A stretch of DNA of 64,000 nucleotides from Magicicada septendecula. Its lineage: Eukaryota > Arthropoda > Insecta > Hemiptera > Cicadidae. Of the stretch, positions 22,989-35,506 are shown piece by piece. The stretch covers positions 20,751,967 to 20,815,966 of the forward strand of contig CM068373.1 in assembly GCA_034769895.1 (NCBI GenBank), written 5' to 3'. Position 1 is the stretch's first letter; each line of letters begins with the position of its first letter. Made by a program: the position numbers and the translations under genes. Below the pieces are notes generated by a model. The model worked only from the letters and a program-made list of their open reading frames with translations, did not search any database and was not told the origin of the DNA.

Positions 22989-24392
22989 TGTTAACTTACA
23001 CCTTTTTGTGTATTATTTATACAATTATTAGTACTGAATGTATGATACTTAATATTGTATAATTTGAATAATAAATCTTATCACCGGAGTAACACGTGTT
23101 TTGCTCATTTACTTGCATTAGGCTTTTGGTCCAGAATTGCGTTAAGCGAGACAAGACAGAGGTATTCGGGTACTGAAATAACCATTCACACAACATGAGG
23201 ATAACAAATTAGATTTTATTTAGTTATTACTGTTTACGATGACAAACAATTAGAGTCAATTAATACTTGATAAAATGCAAAATGGCGGCTTCATGACTTC
23301 CGTTTTCTAGCCACGCTTTCATGGTTACCTAGCCGTTTTCTTTGAAATTAAGGCTTTTATCAAATTCATTTACTGCAGTTAAAACTTCAAGAGAAATGTT
23401 TTTAAATTTTCTTTCTGTTAATAGTTACTCTAAACTTGATCACGAACCAACGCCTCAGATATATTTACTTAAGGTTGGCCAACTCTCACGTTCACACTAT
23501 CACACACAACATTCATTTTTCTGATACTGAATACATTTTATTTTATAGATTTAGAGCTCATGTTTGAAATTTAGAAAGTAATTTTGAAAAGGCTTTCCTG
23601 AAATTGATGCGGCGTAGCCTCCTCAGAAGACTCCCATGTTGGCTGGCAGATGTTCGGCCGAATCTCTCTTTGTCCTTGTTTGTGCACTGAATTTACTAAA
23701 CTTTTACATTGGTTGTCCACTGATGCTACATTATTGTTGATCATTACATTTTTTAAACAATTCTTTCATTTTTATGGCAAAAACTGCCCACTACACTGTT
23801 TGAGCATGTGCTCTCTTTGAGTTGTTACTGACGACTGGGCCAGACGTTGTATATCTAGTTTTCGTCTGTCTTTTACACTGAATTTACATGGTGGTTATTG
23901 TTATTTGTTCACTATTTACTTTTAGTTACATTTTGTTAATTCAAATAAACACTTTCACTGACTATTTTATGCCAGCACAATTTCCACGTGTTACTGCCAT
24001 GGTGATGTTACAGCGACTGGGGGCGATTCAGACGCAATTGTTGTGTAAGTGGTCGTGCATCTGACGTCATTGTCTATTGTTCTCTAACCACTGTTTTGGT
24101 TAATACGTAATTGTTTTTTAACTCGTCATTGATTTGGTGACGATTTATTATCGTAGACCAATGGAAAGTCAGTATTGTCCGTGTTTTAGCGCCAACACTG
24201 CCATTTTCGTGGGTTCAATTTGCTCGTACGGCTCTGACCTTGGATCGTCTCTCCACCGGCGAATTTACATATTTATTGGGACTTGGGCCAAAACTAACCT
24301 TGTCTAACTTAACTTGATGATTACCATAAAATTCATAATAAAAATACCCTTACATCCCATTATTCCGATACAGACAATTTTGTACTGTTACA
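22989..24392 (-). repeat. 5' LTR of element B
   Basis: The minus-strand upstream LTR. The U5 leader TCTCGCTTAACGCAATTCTG followed by GACCAAAAG is shared with elements A, C, D and F; the donor position reads GCAA|gtaaatgag at 23112. Confidence 0.9.
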
Positions 24393-24412
24393 TGTTATTG
24401 TGTTTGTAAATG

Positions 24413-24809
24413 TTAAGATTTTCCCAAATATTCATTTTTTTGACCTTTTTGTATGTTTTTAATTAATTTTATATTTTCAATGTTTGGAAACTGGTGGTTA
24501 TTATTTAGACAATGTGTGGCTAAATTAGATTTATAAATATTTGGTTTTAAATATGCATTGCGGTGTTGAACGAATCTATCTCGTAGTTTTTTCTTCGTCT
24601 GGCCCACGTAAAATTTATTGCAATCTGGACATTCTATTTTATATATTCCATTTTTATTGTGAGTATTGGATTTAGTTTTAGGTTTTATTTTATTAAAAAT
24701 TATATTATCTGTGTTATATTTTTAAATTAGTATCTTTAAATATTTTATTTAGTTTTTGAGTTATATTTCCGTAATAAGTGAAGGTTGTATATTTTATATT
24801 ATTATTAAT
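24413..24809 (-). pseudogene. PLE2 GIY-YIG endonuclease C-terminus
   Basis: Continues the PLE2 gene across the PLE1 insertion. It reads YGNITQKLNKIFKDTNLK, then KNGIYKIECPDCNKFYVGQT, the GIY...YVG pair of the GIY-YIG nuclease, and ends with KGQKNEYLGKS. An in-frame stop in the upstream part (near 24720) adds to the decay. Confidence 0.8.
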
Positions 24810-24893
24810 ATTCATTTTTAAAGTATCCAAGTCACTGTATTAAATAAATAATTGCTTATCTAATCCGTCGAGTGACTTACTTGTAATTCCGCT

Positions 24894-24926
24894 TGACGCG
24901 TTTCAGGGCATATGCCCCATCTTCAG
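24894..24926 (-). ncRNA. Hammerhead-ribozyme-like motif, PLE1 minus copy 3' pseudo-LTR
   Basis: Minus strand CTGAAGATGGGGCATATGCC, then CTGAAACGCGTC. The core boxes CUGANGA and GAAA surround a stem (GGGC/GCCC), then a self-complementary ACGCGU and the C before the expected cleavage site. The motif occurs unchanged at 33846-33878 on the same strand. Confidence 0.55.
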
Positions 24927-25636
24927 AATAATTCCTCTTCACAGAACGTCAGACATTAAGATTAAAATGTAATAAATTAAAATTAAAATCCATGGTTAAA
25001 ATATTAACTCGTCAAAATATTAAAATATACTAAATGCACAGAGGAGCACGCACTATCACAATATGAGTTCACTTCGCGTTATAGTCGGTGTACACCGCCG
25101 CGATGTTACTCGCGCACTGACTGTCTGAGTAAACTGTTATCTGCGCAACGCATCTTGTATCCTAATGGCCGTGTCGTACAAGGGATTTGACTTGAAGTTA
25201 AGTTGGTCGTTTAATATGAATCCGCCGTCTTGTGAGTTGTTCGTCTTTTTAATTTGTTTAAAGGCCTTGTAAATTTCGAATTCTTCTAATGTGTCCATAT
25301 ATCTGCCTTTTTTGCAAAAGTGTAATGGTTTAAAGTTGGTGTCAAAATTGGTGTAGTTATGATTATTATTTACGAGGTGACGTGCAAAGTTGGATTTGAG
25401 AATGTGGGTGTCGTTTTTTGGTAAATGTTCTTGGAAGCGTTTTTTGAACGCTCTGCCGGTTTGTCCAATATAGAAGCTGTTGCAATCGTCACATTGGATT
25501 TTATAGACACCTGTCCTCTGTTTTATTGGTTTTGCAGCTTTATGGTGAAGAATTTTCTTAATGTTGTTATCAGTCCGGAAAGTTAAAGTTATATTCAATT
25601 TTCTAAAAATGTTGGTTAATGTATGGGGTAAAGTTC

Positions 25637-26803
25637 TGTAGCGGGGCATTTTTGGGCATACCTGGGGTAATGACATAATTTGTATTTTTTTCATAAATAA
25701 TAAATAACATAATTGGCGATAGGGACAGAAATTATAGACTTGGGTAAATTTCCTGTTTAAAACGAGAATAACAGTGGCAGCATTGACTGTGACAATTATT
25801 TAATGATATTGTGTGGACAGTTTTAATAACAGCCAACAACTGTACCAAGGTCAACAAATGACGAACACGAAACAAGTAAACACGTTACACAACCAGACAT
25901 CAGGCGATGTGTTACGTCAGCGCATTACATAACATGAATGCAGGGTGTGTCGAGCCAGCAGCTGTGTGACGCACCAAACAGAACAAAGTAGTCGCAAAAC
26001 AACATCTGAGTTATACAGACGCTAACCACTGTGCGTCGCTGGTTCGCCGGTTTTTCGGCGAAGTTTTGGTGTTGCGCCGGCCGTGCGTAATTATCGCCTG
26101 CACGTATACAGATCTTAAATGTAAAATAGCAGCTGTCAACTTAATTAGATTGAACTAACAGTTAAATGGTTTTTTAAAAAAACATGTAAATTCAGTGATC
26201 TACGTAGTGCGCGTAGTATAAGGCGATGTCATCTGGACTCACATGTCAGTTAAGTAACCTTCAATTTTCGTCTAACATCAACAAAGTCCGATATAAATTT
26301 TATAACGAAACAAAATTTTAAGCACTAAACAAATGAGATCTCATATGGGTATGGGGGAATGTAAAACAGAGTGAATGAGAGTACGTATTAAATAAAGAAC
26401 GCTGGTTTGCTTAATAAGGTAGTAAATTAATTGAATAAATACCATGGTTTAGTTTTAATTGTTTCTTCTTTTAAATGTTAAACTTAGATATATATATGGG
26501 AAAAATATAGTATTGAATAATTATAAATATGACTAACAACCATGTTCTACTGATAATGAAGTAAAATGGAAAGAAATAACGTGCTATAGAATGAATAAAT
26601 AATTCATTAGCAACAAATAAGCTGTTGGGTAAATCATTTCAAAATATACCATTCTGATCTCCTGTTCGCTGAAAAAGAACCCGAGGACCCAAAACACAGT
26701 AAGTACGTAAATTATTTTCTTACAGTTGGTAAGATGGCGCCCGAGAAGTATACAATGTTTGTTAGTTAATTTTATGTGATACTTAACACTAAGTAGCTTC
26801 ACA
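25637..26803 (+). repeat. 5' LTR of element C
   Basis: 1167 bp with a GC-rich U3 section ('gttcgccggtttttcggcg') and U5 leader GTTCGCTGAAAAAGAACCCG ending in donor CACA|gtaagtacg at 26699. A short 'ttttcttacag' acceptor-like sequence follows within the LTR. Confidence 0.9.
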
Positions 26804-26805
26804 TT

Positions 26806-26823
26806 TGGCGCCCGAACAGGGAC
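26806..26823 (+). promoter_or_regulatory. Primer-binding site of element C (tRNA-Lys)
   Basis: TGGCGCCCGAACAGGGAC is an exact complement of the 3' end of animal tRNA-Lys(UUU). It starts two bases after the LTR. Confidence 0.85.
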
Positions 26824-27134
26824 CATTTATATAATATAATTATATAAATATAAGCCTACGGGGAGAACAGAATGGTTGTTGAGGTAGAATAAAATTTTTT
26901 TTTTCGTACGTAAAATAGACGCAAGTATGGGGTTATGTTTTGATAGGGTTATGTATGTAGTGCATTATTTGTTTATGTGTTTATGAGTATTGTGAGGGTA
27001 ATTAGTGTGTATGAGATGAATTATATTATATAAAGGGTATTATAAAATTTTTTAATAGGGCTAAGATACAAGAAAATGATAGTGGCTTCGTATGGAAGGA
27101 GTGGGAAAGCGAATTTAGAGGGGTTGTAGGTGAA

Positions 27135-28307
27135 ATGACGGACGAGGAATGGGGGAGTTTAGAAGATAGTTTAACACGAATGGAAGAAATGGAAGAGGGA
27201 ATATTTGCAGAAATTAAGAAGTACAGTGATGATATTGATAGTGAGGTGCCAAGCAATAAAGGTAAGATCGTTGAAGCGACAGTGGTAGAGATTAAGACGG
27301 AAAATAGGCCTAATGATAACGGTAGTTTAGGGGTGGAAGAAAAAGAATATACAGTATATGACCTATTTAACCTACTAAATGAGTTAAATGCAAAAATGGA
27401 TAAGAATTTTGATATGATGAATAAATGGCTTGATGAGAGGGGGGAAATGATGAGTAAACATTTTGATAATATGAACAAGGGTTTTGATGAGTTACATATA
27501 GGATTAAACGAAACAAAGGAAATAATGAGTAAGGGTTGTGATACAATAAAAAATGCTTTTGATAAACCAGATGAGAAGTGGGAGGGAGATAGATGTCAGG
27601 TAAAAAAGAATACAGAAGTTGAGTTAACACAGGTAAGTGGTGTCTTTGATAATAGTGAAGAAATAAGTAACCAGGTGAGTGACAATTCGAATAATGAGTT
27701 AATAGCTAACAGTGATCAAATAGTGGGAGAAATAGTGTTGACTAGTGATGATAATGGTATTAATTACAATTCTGAGGTAAGTAGGAATGATAATTATGAC
27801 AATATAAGTGAAAATATGATGTTAAAAAATAATGGAGTAAATATAGAGAGTACTGATGAAGTTTTAGAATGTAATCATGAGATGTTGAGATGTATTGATG
27901 AAGAAGAAAGAGAGTTATATATTGAGAGTGAAATAGAACTATATAAGTTAGAAAGAAAGTATGATGAATTGAGAAAAATACTAGAAGGGGTGATGATGAA
28001 TCATGTGAAATACGTACCTGTTGAAAGAGAGACAGAGAATAATTTTGATAATATCTTACCTGACTATAATGATTTACCTGACGTAGTAGTTGAGGAATAC
28101 AAAAAGGAGAAAACAATTTACCTGACGGTAACAAATAACACTGATATAGACTGGACAATCCTAACTTATGGTAACAAGATGTATAATGGTATAATGGATG
28201 AAATAGAATGGATGGATTATTATGATAGTAATGATAACAAAGTGTATGTTGATAAAAATGATGAATGTTACAAATACACTAGATATATATATGACGATGG
28301 AGGATGA
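27135..28307 (+). CDS. Gag-like protein of element C, 390 residues
   Basis: An intact, very acidic ORF. Residues about 75-140 contain degenerate repeats of an 11-13-residue helical unit (KMDKNFDMMNKWLDERGEMM), likely coiled coil. The C-terminal third has KYVPVERE, IYLTVTNNTDIDWT and the end TRYIYDDGG, all echoed in A and B. No zinc knuckle or pol domain. The start at 27135 is chosen because it follows the last upstream stop; function unknown. Confidence 0.75.
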   Translation: MTDEEWGSLEDSLTRMEEMEEGIFAEIKKYSDDIDSEVPSNKGKIVEATVVEIKTENRPNDNGSLGVEEKEYTVYDLFNLLNELNAKMDKNFDMMNKWLDERGEMMSKHFDNMNKGFDELHIGLNETKEIMSKGCDTIKNAFDKPDEKWEGDRCQVKKNTEVELTQVSGVFDNSEEISNQVSDNSNNELIANSDQIVGEIVLTSDDNGINYNSEVSRNDNYDNISENMMLKNNGVNIESTDEVLECNHEMLRCIDEEERELYIESEIELYKLERKYDELRKILEGVMMNHVKYVPVERETENNFDNILPDYNDLPDVVVEEYKKEKTIYLTVTNNTDIDWTILTYGNKMYNGIMDEIEWMDYYDSNDNKVYVDKNDECYKYTRYIYDDGG

Positions 28308-30240
28308 GCGAAAAGATCAGTGTTGGGACATTTTTAAATATTGTAAATTATTGGTAATGACCTTGCTGATTTGGACATCTGAAGTGAGATACACTTGAAC
28401 AGTTTTGATGCATATTTTGTAAATAATATTGAATTCATTTGTGTGTATTGTGAAATGTTAGAAAAGTAATGTGTATATGTTTTAGAGAATGTTGTGTTAA
28501 TAATAATAATATTATTAATATTTTGGCCTTCCAATTAAATAATAAAATAATTATGAAGATAATAATAAATGATTTATAGAATGTTGATAATAATTGAAAT
28601 ATGTTATTTTAATAATCAAATGAATATTCAATTTTAATAATCAATAGAAGGAAATAATTTGAGATCTTTAGATATTGTGATTGAATGTTATGTGTTTGAA
28701 TTTTATAAGGAATTTAAATTGTGTGATGAGATTTTAATTTAATAATCATGAATAAATAAATAAATGTTAAATGGTTTATTTTGTGGAATTTTGTGGAACA
28801 TAATGATTAAAAATATGTGTTAATAATAAATTTTAAGCAATTTTGAAAATCTGATTGCAACACAGGATAAATAAATAATGAGGATAAATAAAAAGAGTTA
28901 ATGAAAAATTTTAAATAATGTTTATAAATTTTTAGATAAATTAGTTAAAAGAGAATTGTTGGTTCAATGTATATTTGTGTATTATGTTATGTGATGTCTT
29001 ATACAAGATGTGTGTGGCTGGGAGGTTATCCAAGGGGATAACGTATTAAAAATTTGATATATTTTAATTAATAATGATGATTTGCTACTCAATAATTTTG
29101 TTTGAATTTAAAAAATAGATGCACTAAATACTTCTTATATTGTGTTATTATGTCTTATTGTGTTGATTGCATTAGTATGTTAGGAATAAGTATTATAAAA
29201 ATATAATAATATGTTTTCAATGTGTTTATAGATTTTAAAATAAAATGAAAAATAGTTGTAATAGGTAAAATTTTCAATAGGTTGTAAAAGATAGAAGTGG
29301 GTGATAGTAATTGTTTGAATAAAATGTTTGAATCAGTTCAAGTTGAATTTTGTGGGACATAGATTTGTCCAAATCGAAGTAAGAGTTAAAGTAATAGTGG
29401 AAATGAAAATAATGCAATGTTGTTTTGAGTTAATGTATGTTATAGAATTTTGAGAAGTATAAGTGGAGACACAATAGAAATGGAGAATTTATGTAGAGTT
29501 TTGAGTGATATGTTGTTGTTTATTTGTTGATGTTAATTTGTTGTAATTGTAGTGAGGTTATGAGATTGAGATTTTTTGGGGATGGCAATTTTGTAGTAGT
29601 GGTAGTGTAATGTGGGAGTCCGCAACATAAGGGTTGGGACGGGATTTGGTATAGTTTTAGTGGGAAGGGGCCGCCTTAGGTAAAAATCCAGGGGCCAGAG
29701 AACGGGAATTGAGTTTTTTTTGGGGGGGGGAAACACGTATCCTATGTACAAAGGGTTAGAGAGTATTTTTTTTTATATAAGAGTAGAAGGTGGCGATTGG
29801 AGTTAAAATAGTAAGTAGTTAGAGGTAGAGAAGGGTTAGTAAAATTTTGATAGTGGGGTGTCATACTAGTTAAAGATTTTGTAAGGGAGCATTAGAGTAA
29901 TAAAAGGGGTAAGATTATGAGTAAATGCCAAGTGGATAAAGTAAATTATAATGAATAACGTAGAATCACCCAAAGTAATGAAATGGAATAATGATGGCCA
30001 TAATTGAAAAAAAAAAAAATAAATAAATAAAATAAATTTTTGTAATTTTGAGAATAGAATTAATAAGAGTAAAGCAAGTTTAAAAGTAATTTTTTGATTT
30101 TATATGCCAATTTAATGATGTAAAGTGTGTAACATTTTAATTGTAAGTTGTTTATTTTAAAATGAATTATTAATGTACTGTGTTTTCTTATGTTAAGTTA
30201 TGTTAGGTATTCTGATATATACATGTTAGCGATAAATGAA
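28308..30240 (+). other. Noncoding interior of element C
   Basis: About 1.9 kb, AT-rich with an excess of purines on the plus strand. Shared blocks with A and B are AAACACGTATCCTATGTACA (29731-29750) and TAGAATCACCCAAAG (29961-29975). Simple A, T and G runs occur near 29712 and 30008. Confidence 0.6.
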
Positions 30241-30633
30241 AAACAAAACCAGTGCTTCTTAGCGCAAACCAGCACCGCTAGGGGGGAACAGATCAGTTGG
30301 GGATATGGTGTTGTATAAGGCCACTATTTAATATTTTGATTTGTTGTTTCAGTGTTTGGTGATGCTGTGGCGGCGGACCTGAGCTGGCCTGCGCGTCAGA
30401 GCAGGGGCGTGGAGTATCTGTCTGACTCTACGGTGTTGGGATCTCAAGAGAGAAGTCCAGTATTGTCATGCAGATGCGGTCACAGTCACCGGACCAAGGG
30501 TGAGTTGATTATTTTTTTTTGTAAACCATACAGGGGGTTGTGGCGACATATCCTGGCTGATCCCTCTAGCAAGTATGAATGTGTCAATGAGATTTTTTAT
30601 GCTTCGGCATAAAATATCTCATTGAGGGGGTAT
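30241..30633 (+). promoter_or_regulatory. Conserved 3' module of element C
   Basis: A conserved block (AAAACCAGTGCTTCTTAGCG ... GATCAGTTGGGGATATGG, about 30245-30308); a candidate exon 30353-30499 between 'ttgttgtttcag' and 'gtgagttg'; a hairpin 30585-30624 around TTCG; and the polypurine tract TTGAGGGGGTAT. The open frame through the exon here is not kept in A or B. Confidence 0.75.
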
Positions 30634-31800
30634 TGTAGCGGGGCATTTTTGGGCATACCTGGGGTAATGACATAATTTGTATTTTTTTCATAAATAATAA
30701 ATAACATAATTGGCGATAGGGACAGAAATTATAGACTTGGGTAAATTTCCTGTTTAAAACGAGAATAACAGTGGCAGCATTGACTGTGACAATTATTTAA
30801 TGATATTGTGTGGACAGTTTTAATAACAGCCAACAACTGTACCAAGGTCAACAAATGACGAACACGAAACAAGTAAACACGTTACACAACCAGACATCAG
30901 GCGATGTGTTACGTCAGCGCATTACATAACATGAATGCAGGGTGTGTCGAGCCAGCAGCTGTGTGACGCACCAAACAGAACAAAGTAGTCGCAAAACAAC
31001 ATCTGAGTTATACAGACGCTAACCACTGTGCGTCGCTGGTTCGCCGGTTTTTCGGCGAAGTTTTGGTGTTGCGCCGGCCGTGCGTAATTATCGCCTGCAC
31101 GTATACAGATCTTAAATGTAAAATAGCAGCTGTCAACTTAATTAGATTGAACTAACAGTTAAATGGTTTTTTAAAAAAACATGTAAATTCAGTGATCTAC
31201 GTAGTACGCGTAGTATAAGGCGATGTCATCTGGACTCACATGTCAGTTAAGTAACCTTCAATTTTCGTCTAACATCAACAAAGTCCGATATAAATTTTAT
31301 AACGAAACAAAATTTTAAGCACTAAACAAATGAGATCTCATATGGGTATGGGGGAATGTAAAACAGAGTGAATGAGAGTACGTATTAAATAAAGAACGCT
31401 GGTTTGGTTAATAAGGTAGTAAATTAATTGAATAAATACCATGGTTTAGTTTTAATTGTTTCTTCTTTTAAATGTTAAACTTAGATATATATATGGGAAA
31501 AATATAGTATTGAATAATTATAAATATGACTAACAACCATGTTCTACCGATAATGAAGTAAAATGGAAAGAAATAACGTGCTATAGAATGAATAAATAAT
31601 TCATGAGCAACAAATAAGCTGTTGGGTAAATCATTTCAAAATATACCATTCTGATCTCCTGTTCGCTGAAAAAGAACCCGAGGACCCAAAACACAGTAAG
31701 TACGTAAATTATTTTCTTACAGTTGGTAAGATGGCGCCCGAGAAGTATACAATGTTTGTTAGTTAATTTTATGTGATACTTAACACTAAGTAGCTTCACA
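30634..31800 (+). repeat. 3' LTR of element C
   Basis: 1167 bp, four or so substitutions from the 5' LTR; donor at 31696; followed by the GTTC duplication. Confidence 0.9.
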
Positions 31801-33960
31801 GTTCGGCCGTAAATAGAAGTCACATACGTGCTGTCTCGGTTACTACTCGGTTTTGTTTTCTTGTTATGTAACTTTTTCCGGTGTTTTTTGATCAAAGCAT
31901 CGATCATAGAGCACGTATATCCATTGGCCTTAGCTATGTATTTAATGGTGTTGACTTCCTCCTGAAAGTCACTGATTTCTAACGGTATGGTGAGTAATCT
32001 ATGTATGAAACTGTTATAGGCGGCCATTTTTTGCGGAAGAGGGTGATGGGAATCCGCGTGTATCGTGGCGTCGGTGGTGGTAGGTTTTCTATATATTTGG
32101 TATAGGAAACTATTGTCAAACCTTGTTATTGTTAAATCGAGGAAATTAAGTTTATTTTCTATTTCAACCTCGAGGGTAAATTGTATGTTCTTGTTTATAT
32201 TATTTAAATAGTTTTTTAAATTATTGATCTGTCTTATGGTACCGTTAAAAATGATGAAGGTGTCATCTACATAACGTGTATATGATACTATCTTGTTATG
32301 CCATTTGTTTGCGCTGCTGAACATATGTGTGTTTTCGTAGTGGTTCAGGTATATGTCCGCCAATAATCCAGAGAGTGGGGATCCCATCGCTAAACCTCTC
32401 TTTTGTATATAGTATTTTCCATCAAATATAAAATAGTTTTGATTTAAAACAACTTCCAATAGAGCGGTTATCTCATTAATTTCATCAGGACTGCGTATGT
32501 TAGCTACAATAAGATTATACTTGAGAATATTTATTGTATCCTGGACGGGTATATTTGTATAAAGGTCTACTATGTCGAAAGATGCGATTCTGTAATTAGG
32601 TTTAATTTGGATGTTTTTCAGTTTGTCGATAAATTCAGTGCAACTTTTTGTGCTATGGTCATTCTTTAAGCTTATACTGTTCTTTATTATTTGTACTAGT
32701 TTTTTACTGATTTTGTAACTCGGAGCAGTGGTGAAGTTCACAAGCGGCCTAATTGGTACACTGGGTTTATGAATCTTTGGCAAACCAGTAAACTGGGGAG
32801 CCTCTGCATTAATAGGTTTCAATGAGTGACGTGTGGCGCTATTGAACAAGTGCGTACAACGATTAACTGTGTTATTCAGGGCTTTAACGAAATCGGCTGA
32901 CGGGTCGGCATTTACCATTGTAATATTATTATTTTCAATGAATTGATTAACCCTTTACGAATATTGGTTTTTGTCCATTATAACGATAGTGTTTCCCTTG
33001 TCCGCCTTTGTAATGAGTGCATCATTGTTGGATAATTTGTCTTTGATTTGTTTTAAAGTTTTAATTTCGTTCATATATTTAAAGTTTAGTTTAGGGCTTT
33101 TTTTGTTCGAAAATTTATTGAGTTTGTTTTTAATCAAAACTCGAGCCTCATTTTGTAAGTTTATGTTAGGTATTGACTTTATAGCCGTCTCAGCGCAAAT
33201 TATTTCATGGTATATGTGGTTTTTATTGCTGTGGGGTATGTTGTAATTTAGACCCTTGTTAAGTACGTCCATTTCATTCTTATTAAAGTTTATCGATGTT
33301 AGATTAGATACGCGCACATAGAATTCGTGTTTACAGGTGACGTTATCTTCGTTTGGTTTTTGTTTACTTTTGAGAGTTCTAAGTTTCTTATCATGTTTTG
33401 TATATACACGTTGCATTACATCGTTGATGTATTTATTGCAATAATGTAATATATTGTCTAATTGTAATGCATGGACACTGTTAAGCAGCTTCAAATGGGA
33501 CAAATATAATTCTTTGTTCAATTCAGTCTTTTTCCTATATAAATATCTCAACTCCTCCTTTAACCACATCACCAGTGCACGCTCTTTGATTTTTGTGGCC
33601 GTCTTGGAGTTATTGTTTATTTTGATAGAGGCATACTTAGGTATTAAATTGTTTCTGATGCATTCTTTATTAAATTTTATATGGGAATTGGTTTTTAATA
33701 ATTTAATCTTAATGTTCTGAAATTTGAATACTGTAGATGCTTGACTTGCTTCCAGTTTAATATTCATTTTTAAAGTATCCAAGTCACTGTATTAAATAAA
33801 TAATTGCTTATCTAATCCGTCGAGTGACTTACTTGTAATTCCGCTTGACGCGTTTCAGGGCATATGCCCCATCTTCAGAATAATTCCTCTTCACAGAACG
33901 TCAGACATTAAGATTAAAATGTAATAAATTAAAATTAAAATCCATGGTTAAAATATTAAC

Positions 33961-35200
33961 CCGTCCAGGATACAATAAATATTCTCAAGTATAATCTTAT
34001 TGTAGCTAACATACGCAGTCCTGATGAAATTAATGAGATAACCGCTCTATTGGAAGTTGTTTTAAATCAAAACTATTTTATATTTGATGGAAAATACTAT
34101 ATACAAAAGAAAGGTTTAGCGATGGGATCCCCACTCTCTGGATTATTGGCGGACATATACCTGAACCACTACGAAAACACACATATGTTCAGCAGCGCAA
34201 ACAAATGGCATAACAAGATAGTATCATATACACGTTATGTAGATGACACCTTCATCATTTTTAACGGTACCATAAGACAGATCAATATTTAAAAAACTAT
34301 TTAAATAATATAAACAAGAACATACAATTTACCCTCGAGGTTGAAATAGAAAATAAACTTAATTTCCTCGATTTAACAATAACAAGGTTTGACAATAGTT
34401 TCCTATACCAAATATATAGAAAACCTACCACCACCGACGCCACGATACACGCGGATTCCCATCACCCTCTTCCGCAAAAAATGGCCGCCTATAACAGTTT
34501 CATACATAGATTACTCACCATACCGTTAGAAATCAGTGACTTTCAGGAGGAAGTCAACACCATTAAATACATAGCTAAGGCCAATGGATATACGTGCTCT
34601 ATGATCGATGCTTTGATCAAAAAACACCGGAAAAAGTTACATAACAAGAAAACAAAACCGAGTAGTAACCGAGACAGCACGTACGTGACTTCTATTTACG
34701 GCCGAACTTTACCCCATACATTAACCAACATTTTTAGAAAATTGAATATAACTTTAACTTTCCGGACTGATAACAACATTAAGAAAATTCTTCACCATAA
34801 AGCTGCAAAACCAATAAAACAGAGGACAGGTGTCTATAAAATCCAATGTGACGATTGCAACAGCTTCTATATTGGACAAACCGGCAGAGCGTTCAAAAAA
34901 CGCTTCCAAGAACGTTTACCAAAAAACGACACCCACATTCTCAAATCCAACTTTGCACGTCACCTCGTAAATAATAATCATAACTACACCAATTTTGACA
35001 CCAACTTTAAACCATTACACTTTTGCAAAAAAGGCAGATATATGGACACATTAGAATTCGAAATTTACAAGGCCTTTAAACAAATTAAAAAGACGAACAA
35101 CTCACAAGATGGCGGATTCATATTAAACGACCAACTTAACTTCAAGTCAAATCCCTTGTACGACACGGCCATTAGGATACAAGATGCGTTGCGCAGATAA
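33961..35200 (+). pseudogene. PLE1 5'-truncated tandem copy
   Basis: Begins inside the RT domain at the point equal to 36741 of the full copy. A one-base deletion (AATATTT for AATAATTT, near 34287) shifts the frame after GTIRQIN, and one codon is missing in MDTLEFEIYK. The rest, including the GIY-YIG domain, matches the full copy. Confidence 0.9.
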
Positions 35201-35410
35201 CAGTTTACTCAGACAGTCAGTGCGCGAGTAACATCGCGGCGGTGTACACCGACTATAACGCGAAGTGAACTCATATTGTGATAGTGCGTGCTCCTCTGTG
35301 CATTTAGTATATTTTAATATTTTGACGAGTTAATATTTTAACCATGGATTTTAATTTTAATTTATTACATTTTAATCTTAATGTCTGACGTTCTGTGAAG
35401 AGGAATTATT

Positions 35411-35443
35411 CTGAAGATGGGGCATATGCCCTGAAACGCGTCA
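35411..35443 (+). ncRNA. Hammerhead-ribozyme-like motif between tandem PLE1 copies
   Basis: The same PLE1 motif on the plus strand (CTGAAGA ... GAAACGCGTC) in the pseudo-LTR shared by the truncated and full copies. Confidence 0.55.
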
Positions 35444-35506
35444 AGCGGAATTACAAGTAAGTCACTCGACGGATTAGATAAGCAATTATTTATTTAATAC
35501 AGTGAC

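Larger units (their letters stand above)
18548..24392 (-). mobile_element. LTR retrotransposon B (non-autonomous, minus strand)
   Basis: Two 1404-bp LTRs (18548-19951 and 22989-24392) differ at about four positions. They start on the minus strand with TGTAACAGTAC and end AAGTTAACA, and are flanked by TGTT at 18544-18547 and 24393-24396. The interior is 3.0 kb, with PBS, one gag-like ORF, noncoding sequence and the conserved 3' module. It is inserted in the left pseudo-LTR of PLE2. The near-identical LTRs mean a recent insertion. Confidence 0.92.
25637..31800 (+). mobile_element. LTR retrotransposon C (non-autonomous)
   Basis: Two 1167-bp LTRs (25637-26803, 30634-31800) start TGTAGCGGGGC and end CTTCACA, differing at about four positions. 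GTTC lies on both sides (25633-25636, 31801-31804). The interior is 3.8 kb: PBS for tRNA-Lys, one 390-residue ORF, noncoding sequence and the conserved 3' module. It is inserted in the minus-strand PLE1 copy and is therefore among the youngest events in the nest. Confidence 0.93.
25137..33782 (-). pseudogene. PLE1 minus-strand copy, interrupted by element C
   Basis: The same protein as the intact copy. The N-terminal part is 33782-32955, ended by one C-to-T nonsense change right after MDKNQYS; the frame then continues unchanged to 31801. Element C with its GTTC duplication is inserted after SIYGRT. The GIY-YIG part resumes at 25632 and ends at 25137. Apart from the nonsense codon and the insertion it is nearly identical to 35507-37984. 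Confidence 0.92.

Noticed and set aside
26806-26823. Retrovirus-like tRNA-Lys primer site as a sign of an endogenous retrovirus
   Set aside because: The PBS is shared by many LTR elements; element C has no pol or env and a 4-bp duplication typical of LTR retrotransposons in general.
30352-30612. An 86-codon frame in the 3' module of element C
   Set aside because: The frame is not maintained in the homologous regions of A and B, whereas splice borders and hairpin are.
31581-31800. C-terminal extension (about 70 residues) of the PLE1 minus-strand frame after SIYGRT
   Set aside because: It is read-through into the 3' LTR of element C; the true continuation lies beyond the element at 25632.
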